This document shows positions 58,213-64,000 of a stretch of DNA of 64,000 bases, piece by piece (position 1 is the first letter of the stretch; every line of letters starts with the position of its first letter). The DNA is from Ailanthus altissimus (Eukaryota; Streptophyta; Magnoliopsida; Sapindales; Simaroubaceae), in the NCBI GenBank assembly GCA_946807835.1, contig OX327693.1:5163501-5227500 (forward strand). Direction: 5' to 3'. Both the position numbers and the translations under genes were made by a program. The notes beneath the pieces are model-generated. The model was not told the origin of the DNA. It did no database searches and saw nothing but the letters and a program-made list of their open reading frames with translations.

Positions 58213-61200
58213 TCAGAACTCTTTTGACCTCTGCCTCAACTCATTCAGTTCCCTCTCAATTTCAGCATCTCGAAATGGAAATGCTGTGTTTGTGCTAGTA
58301 GTGGCCGCCCTTCCAGGCGGAAGTTCTCCTTTCTGTTGGTAAAATCAAAGAGAGAAGTCTTACATTCTCAAGTTGGAAGGTAGGAATGTTACAAAGTAAA
58401 TAGTTTTAGTTTTCCCCTTCTTTGGATTTCTAGAAACAAATGGAGAACATAAAAATAATTTATGTAAACGGAGAGAAGCTTTCTATTTATGATGGGCTAT
58501 ATTTTTCTTCCATAAAAAGGGAAATCTATTTTTGGTAACCAGGTAGAATGAGAGAAATCACCATTGCCCCAAAGTCCAAAATTACTTGAAACAAGCAACC
58601 CAATAGTGAATTGAAGCAAGAAGTTACTGAAGTGAGAACATTATGAAATTCGTATGCTAACTGTGTGAAGCATAGACACTAGGTATATGGGGCATACCTT
58701 TGAGCTACCAGATAGTTCCTTTTTTAGGTTTGCAAGATCATCGTCAACGGACGAGCTTTCAAGTAGTGCAAACTGCAACAAGTGTAAACGTACAGTTTAA
58801 GAAATAGTATGCACCAGGAACAAGCCAATTTTCAAGCAATATTCCCTCACATTCAAGTACGTATACTGCATTCCACTTCAATCAATAATAGAAAAATCCA
58901 GGCTAATGTAGTCATCATGTTTTTTCTTTTCTTTGAATAGTGAGGGATTGACATCAGACGAGAATAATCTTATAGTGCAATCAACAAAGTAGAGGACAGG
59001 TTAGGTTCATTTGGATTGGAGGCTAAAGCAAGTATCATAACCATATACTAAAGCTATAGCAAAAGTGCAAGATAATTCTTATCATTCAAATGTTATATTC
59101 TATGAAATCCGTACTTCTGCAATAATGAAGGAACAAATCCAAGAAGAACCCATGATGAAAATGCAAGTAAATTCATCAAATGAAGTTAACTATCAGAAAT
59201 ATGTGTCTCAGAAATAAACTTCAGCACCTAATATGTAAAAGGTTTACTTTTTATTTGGCAACATCAGCGGAAAATATACACAAGCCTGTGCTCAGAACAC
59301 TTGCATACACATTAAACATGCTTGGCACACCCCAACATGGATCAAATACGCAACTTAACTCTCCACCCCATGGGGAGAGGAGATGCCATTAAACCCATAT
59401 CTCATGGCAAACAATAACTTATGCACAGTAGTAATAATTGGCACATAATTTCTGTCAAGAAGGATCAAAGTATTAATAACATAAATTACAACAGGAAATC
59501 AATTCTACAACCAAGGTTGATGCAGAACATCTTCCATTTTTAACGAGAAGCACAAATTCAGGCACAAATATATAGGAAAAAGAAGAGAGTGTTACCTTCC
59601 CTTCCAGATCATCAGTAGTTAACTGGTTGAGAGCATCTGCTTGGGACTCCATTGCCAGAACTATAAAGGTGAACATAAGAAAAAGAAATAAAATTAAGAT
59701 TTTGTCTGAAATATCAAGCTCAAATATTAACCTAAAAGTTTAACAGGGCACACAAGAAGTAATATACTGACAATGAATTTCGGGCAACCAAAACCCATGT
59801 TTAGAAAGGAAGAATATGAGGTATTCCAAAAAATAAGTATAATCAGACAATTATCACCTAAAACACAATAAACCAGACAGTTCATTATGGCAGACAGTGA
59901 TGGATGACTAAAGAAACATCATTTCACCCACTAGATTAGTGGCAATGCTAAACTGAAAGGCATTTGAGATTGCAAATATTCAGCAAAAATCAGGGTAAAC
60001 CAAGATGTGATAATCTGCTCAAACAAAGGCAAAGAACTTCATGAGGAATCGGGAGTGACATTATTTAGACAAGGATGACAAAAGCAACTGGAATAGAACT
60101 AAGAGTTATGGGAATTGGAAAGGTCAAGAAAGCCAGGCCTGCCCTCAAGTAAACTGAATGTAACAATAAACAAGTCTTTAACAATATAGGCAATAAGAAT
60201 ATAATTCTCCCTTGTATTTTGGATGAATATCAGACAGACCCAAGAGACTTTGAAATTCATTTCATTTGAAATACCCCCTGACTGGTGGAAAAAGAGATAG
60301 TATCCGAGGTTTCAAACAAATTTCAAAAAGATTTTGAACCCCATGAATGAACTTGAATTTCCATAAAATACAAGATAAGTAACCAAAAGTAACCCTGTGG
60401 GATGTGCACATAATACACATAAGAGTTACAAAGAAAAATACCAGAGAGCAAAACAAGTAGAATTTTTTTAATTCAAAACCAAAGCATGGATGATTAGGTG
60501 TTACTCCAAATGTGGATGTGTTATTCTGAAATTATATTGCATTTTTGACAGGAGCAATTATCTCACCTTTTTCTTCCATTTTCTCAAAAGCTGAAAGAGC
60601 ACTGCTTGTATTCACGTTTCCCAACATCTCGCTCACTTTGGTTGCAGTCCTAACAATGGCAAACATTACTAGTAACATTAAGGATTTGAGAAAAATGGAA
60701 ACTATCAATGGAATTAGGCCGAAAGACAAACTTTGCAGACTGAGCCCGTGCTTTCAGAGTGTCTTTCTTTGACTTTGCCTCCTGTATCTTACTCTCTAGA
60801 AGCTACACAAAATGGGATTTGTACCATCATAAATTCACTAATGTGTACATAACTAAACTTATCAATAAAGCTGAAAATCAGTAAATATATGAAAAATAAT
60901 TGTGCAAAGACAGCTAGCATTTTGCCCAAGAAAGACACCAAAATAATTCCTAGAGATAACCAATTTGGTAGTTCGGACAGTTTCAGAATAAAGCAAGAGA
61001 CAGAAAATGACTTAACCATCAGTATAGCTTATGCCTTTCCATTTAAATAGGAATGTTTGAATAAATGATAATCAGTAGTACAGCAAAAATACTCTGCTTC
61101 TATCTGCGCCACTTCAGGTTTTTTGCTAACATAAAATCCAGCTTTAACAAATAATAAATATTTGAAGCATTTCAAATAATTGAAAGAAAACTGTAGCAAA

Positions 61201-63118
61201 ATATCTTTCCTTTATGCTCATAAAAGAACATGTCTCTTGAGTTTAACTTGCATGCCTTGTACAAATAAGTAAATAAATGGATCCTGCGCATGCTTTGCAT
61301 AATTAAATAATGACACAGTGAACCAAAACAATGGTGAGGGCACTGGGTATGCATGTAAAAATCAAATCAACTTACCCTCGTATTAGAGACAAGATTATCA
61401 ACGACATTCTTTTGTTGATCAAGTTGAGCTTTCAAAGCATTAGCATTATCCTGCAAAACACATTTAAAAATTAAAAAAGAGGAATACTAAACAGCAACAA
61501 GAATTACTTTTAAACAAATCATTTCCAAAATGATTCCTAGACCCAAGACAGTTTCAATGCTTGAATGGCACCCTCTCACAAACGAAAACCAACAGCAAAC
61601 AACAATTAGTTGAACTTTTTTTTTTTTGAATCGCTTAGGGTAAATGGCATATTCTGCCATATCAGAGGCTTAACCTTGCATATGTAATTCCTATGCAGAG
61701 CATCAAAAATTCATCCAAGATTCTGCTCATGTACTAAAATTCTTTCAACTGCACTCTACCAAGGGACAAATATGCGATGTAAATCCTTGAAGGAAAAAAA
61801 AAAGCAATGTAAATCATCCTTCTGTCAGGTTTTCCAAACTGACTCAAATCATAACTCTAAGGCATGCTTCAGAGAAGGAAATCCAAATTTATTTTCTTGG
61901 ATCTTTATCATATTGATAAATAAAAATAATAAAAATGAAAAATAAGTATTATTTTTTTCCAATTCAACAAGAGTTTGCAGTGATAAGAACTTAAATTTAC
62001 ATGCAATTTTATAATGCATGGACTAGGTCCAATCAATCTCAACACAAAAGAAATAATGTTATTTCCTGGACAAAATGCGTCAGTTCATATATACAATCAT
62101 GAAATCTTGGAACGAAGCAATAATTGATGAGGTGATAGCACCAGATCCACATATTTAGTTAGAAAGGACAAAGGAAACAAAAATGGGAAACTTGCAAACA
62201 TTCCTAGAAAGAAACTCTTTTAGGAGGATAAAAGCTTACTGCATAAGATTTACGTCTCTTTAGAGCTTCACGTGCAAGATCTTCATCACCTTTCTGAAGA
62301 GCAAGCTGTGCCTTACGATACCTATATAAAACAAAAAAAAAAACAAATATCACTTATTCAGCACTGTACTTGAGAAAACCAAATAACAATACCTTTCATA
62401 CATTACATATTACCAGTCTTCAGAAGCTTGTTCTGCAGCTTTGTACTTATTTTCCAATCTCTTTTGGGATGCCAACACCTTCATAGAAGTTAAAATGATA
62501 ATGCTTAAACGAGCATAAAAGCAAGGAAAAAGGGAAAGGGTACAGAGGAATTAACTTTCACAACATGGGAGAGGAAAGGTAAAAATTCTATCTCCAATGA
62601 GGGTTCACCAGGCTAACCACTAGTACAATGTACAGTAAAACATAGATTTTTTTCACAGCAAACCGATAGAATATAGCTTCTACTTCAGATATATGATAAA
62701 AAATAATTATAATAAGAGAAATCTCAAGGAAATGCAAATCATGCTGCTTACTTGTGCCGTGGCCTGGCGCATCTTTACCAAGTCATCATTCATTTCAAGT
62801 ACCGTTTGCTCTAAAATCTTCTCTGGATCTTCAAAGGAACTCAGGATTGCATTTGCATATGACTGCAGTTAGAAGGGGGGACAGTCACATTACTTGTGCA
62901 GGACAGAAAAAGTAGCAATAAGCAGCTTCAATTTGGTCGTATTTATTTACTACCAAGATATATTCTATAAATGGAAATAAACAATTCTTGTAACCCCACC
63001 TTGATAACTCTTGCAAACCTATCAAAAAGGTTCATTCGTGTACCAAGTCCACCTTGTCTATAACAATGGGAACGACTGGAATGACCAATCCTTAACCTAG
63101 TAACTTTTAAAGCTCCCA
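58213..63118 (-). CDS. VIPP1: VIPP1/IM30, membrane-associated 30 kDa chloroplast protein (exons 2-11)
   Basis: Ten exons with GT-AG junctions: 63000-63118, 62752-62862, 62414-62478, 62240-62321, 61376-61450, 60732-60802, 60567-60649, 59596-59660, 58698-58772 and 58213-58332 (stop 58213-58215). Together they encode about 287 residues with phases that join exactly. VIPP1 is a PspA-family, ESCRT-III-like protein that polymerises on the inner envelope and thylakoids and maintains thylakoid membranes. Visible features are the end of the transit region, then [12 protein letters not shown] (membrane-binding helix), the long coiled coil ([75 protein letters not shown]), and the plant/cyanobacterial C-terminal tail ending in helix [17 protein letters not shown]. 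The first exon, with the start and most of the transit peptide, lies beyond 64000. No disabling change is seen. Confidence 0.95.
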
Positions 63119-64000
63119 CTGTAAGCAAATGAAACGTCATCGAAATGAGTATAAACAGGTAACTGAAATTTCCTTGACAGATCACATACACACAAAAACA
63201 GAGCAAGATATTGCTTTGTCTCAGCAATCAACTGAATTTTCACATTTAATGGGTTTACTTTTAGGACTGTGATACCAGACATTCTTAAGTTATGCATGCA
63301 AATTCAACATGATCTTGATTAAAATCATCTTCCATGAACACAATTAATAACTTAAGCACAAACATGCAATAACACATTCACTAAAAAGTTTCCTCAAAAT
63401 TGGATTGGTGAATTGTCAAGTCCTTTTACATTTCAGTTGATACAACTTCTAACACAAGCAAATGGCAATATCCAATTTAATGAACTTTGAACAGTCCCGC
63501 TTAACAGAACAAATGCATTACCTTCTTAGATAATCTATGACCATAAACAGCATTACTGGACGATAAACCCAATTCCAAATACCTCTAAATTTCCTTCATT
63601 ATTAACATGAACATCTGAGGACTCAAATGCAGCGACGAAAAACAGTTAAGACTTAATATTCAACAAAAGATTTGATCTTAACTTGAGTGATCTGCACTCC
63701 ATTACCAAAGTAAATCTACATATTAACACTGTATTTAAAGCTAATTATACTAATCCTAAGCACACCCAGAGAGCAAATTCCACAAATACATTCTAATTCA
63801 TACTAATTCCTATATCAGCCAAACTTACCGATACGACTAAAATTTCACTAACGCAAAATAATACTAATAACAACAAAAAAAAAAAAAAAAGAATTTTTTA
63901 TATTACTCGAAACCCAACAAATAACAAAACAGAATGAAGATTATACTCAGTAAGCTACTACATTAACTACCAAAATTGATATGAAGAAAAAAAAATTAAA
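63119..64000 (-). other. VIPP1 intron 1 (partial)
   Basis: Ends at the acceptor TTTGCTTACAG just before exon 2. No plausible transit-peptide exon (ATG, Ser-rich frame, GT donor) was found to the window edge; short minus-strand frames at 62943-63297 are exon 2 read through into the intron. Confidence 0.7.

Noticed and set aside
59180..61354. Short frames within the VIPP1 region on both strands
   Set aside because: They fall in introns or are exons 8 and 9 read through into introns; the spliced model explains the real coding parts.

Overview
The window reads as AT-rich nuclear DNA from a eudicot plant. It holds a spliced chloroplast gene with GT-AG introns, small secreted plant peptide genes, plant-type copia, LINE, TRIM and MITE elements, and many (TA)n tracts. 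I cannot name the species from sequence alone.

The main content, about 5.5-56 kb, is a tandem array of precursor genes for PIP-type (PAMP-induced peptide) secreted signalling peptides. Five intact single-exon copies lie on the minus strand: PIP-1 7659-7886, PIP-2 17338-17565, PIP-3 30160-30387, PIP-4 42983-43213 and PIP-5 50300-50527. A decayed sixth copy is at 6099-6165. Each intact copy encodes a signal peptide, a short variable region and a C-terminal SGPS...GxGH peptide. Four of the five share a promoter layout: a TATA box about 135-145 bp before the ATG, a composite ACGTG + W-box (TTGACT) about 255-275 bp before it, then an RY (CATGCATG) motif. PIP-4 has lost the composite and RY motifs and also has the most divergent mature peptide. 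The long spacers are paralogous too, and a block of about 350 bp with a G-box-like core recurs once per unit. An inverted copy of the PIP 3' flank at 1-427 suggests another PIP copy, on the plus strand, just left of the window.

A RING-H2 gene with a frameshift (4052-4668) lies about 1.4 kb from the PIP pseudogene. A more decayed RING relative (28572-28730) lies about 1.4 kb from PIP-3. This suggests the original duplicated unit carried a RING gene as well as a PIP gene.

Mobile elements have expanded the spacers. There are nested solo LTRs at 10951-13897 (the inner one, 11234-13277, has a perfect 5-bp target duplication); a degenerate L1-like LINE at about 18.44-23.14 kb with a 283-bp foldback element inside it; a broken Ty1/copia element at 36389-41835 and a related solo LTR at 53118-53836; a complete 508-bp TRIM at 46538-47045; and several MITEs. 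Comparing paralogous spacers shows the empty sites of some insertions.

The right end (58213-63118, minus strand) carries ten exons of VIPP1 (IM30), the thylakoid membrane maintenance protein, complete except for the first transit-peptide exon, which lies beyond the window. No tRNA, rRNA or CRISPR feature was found.
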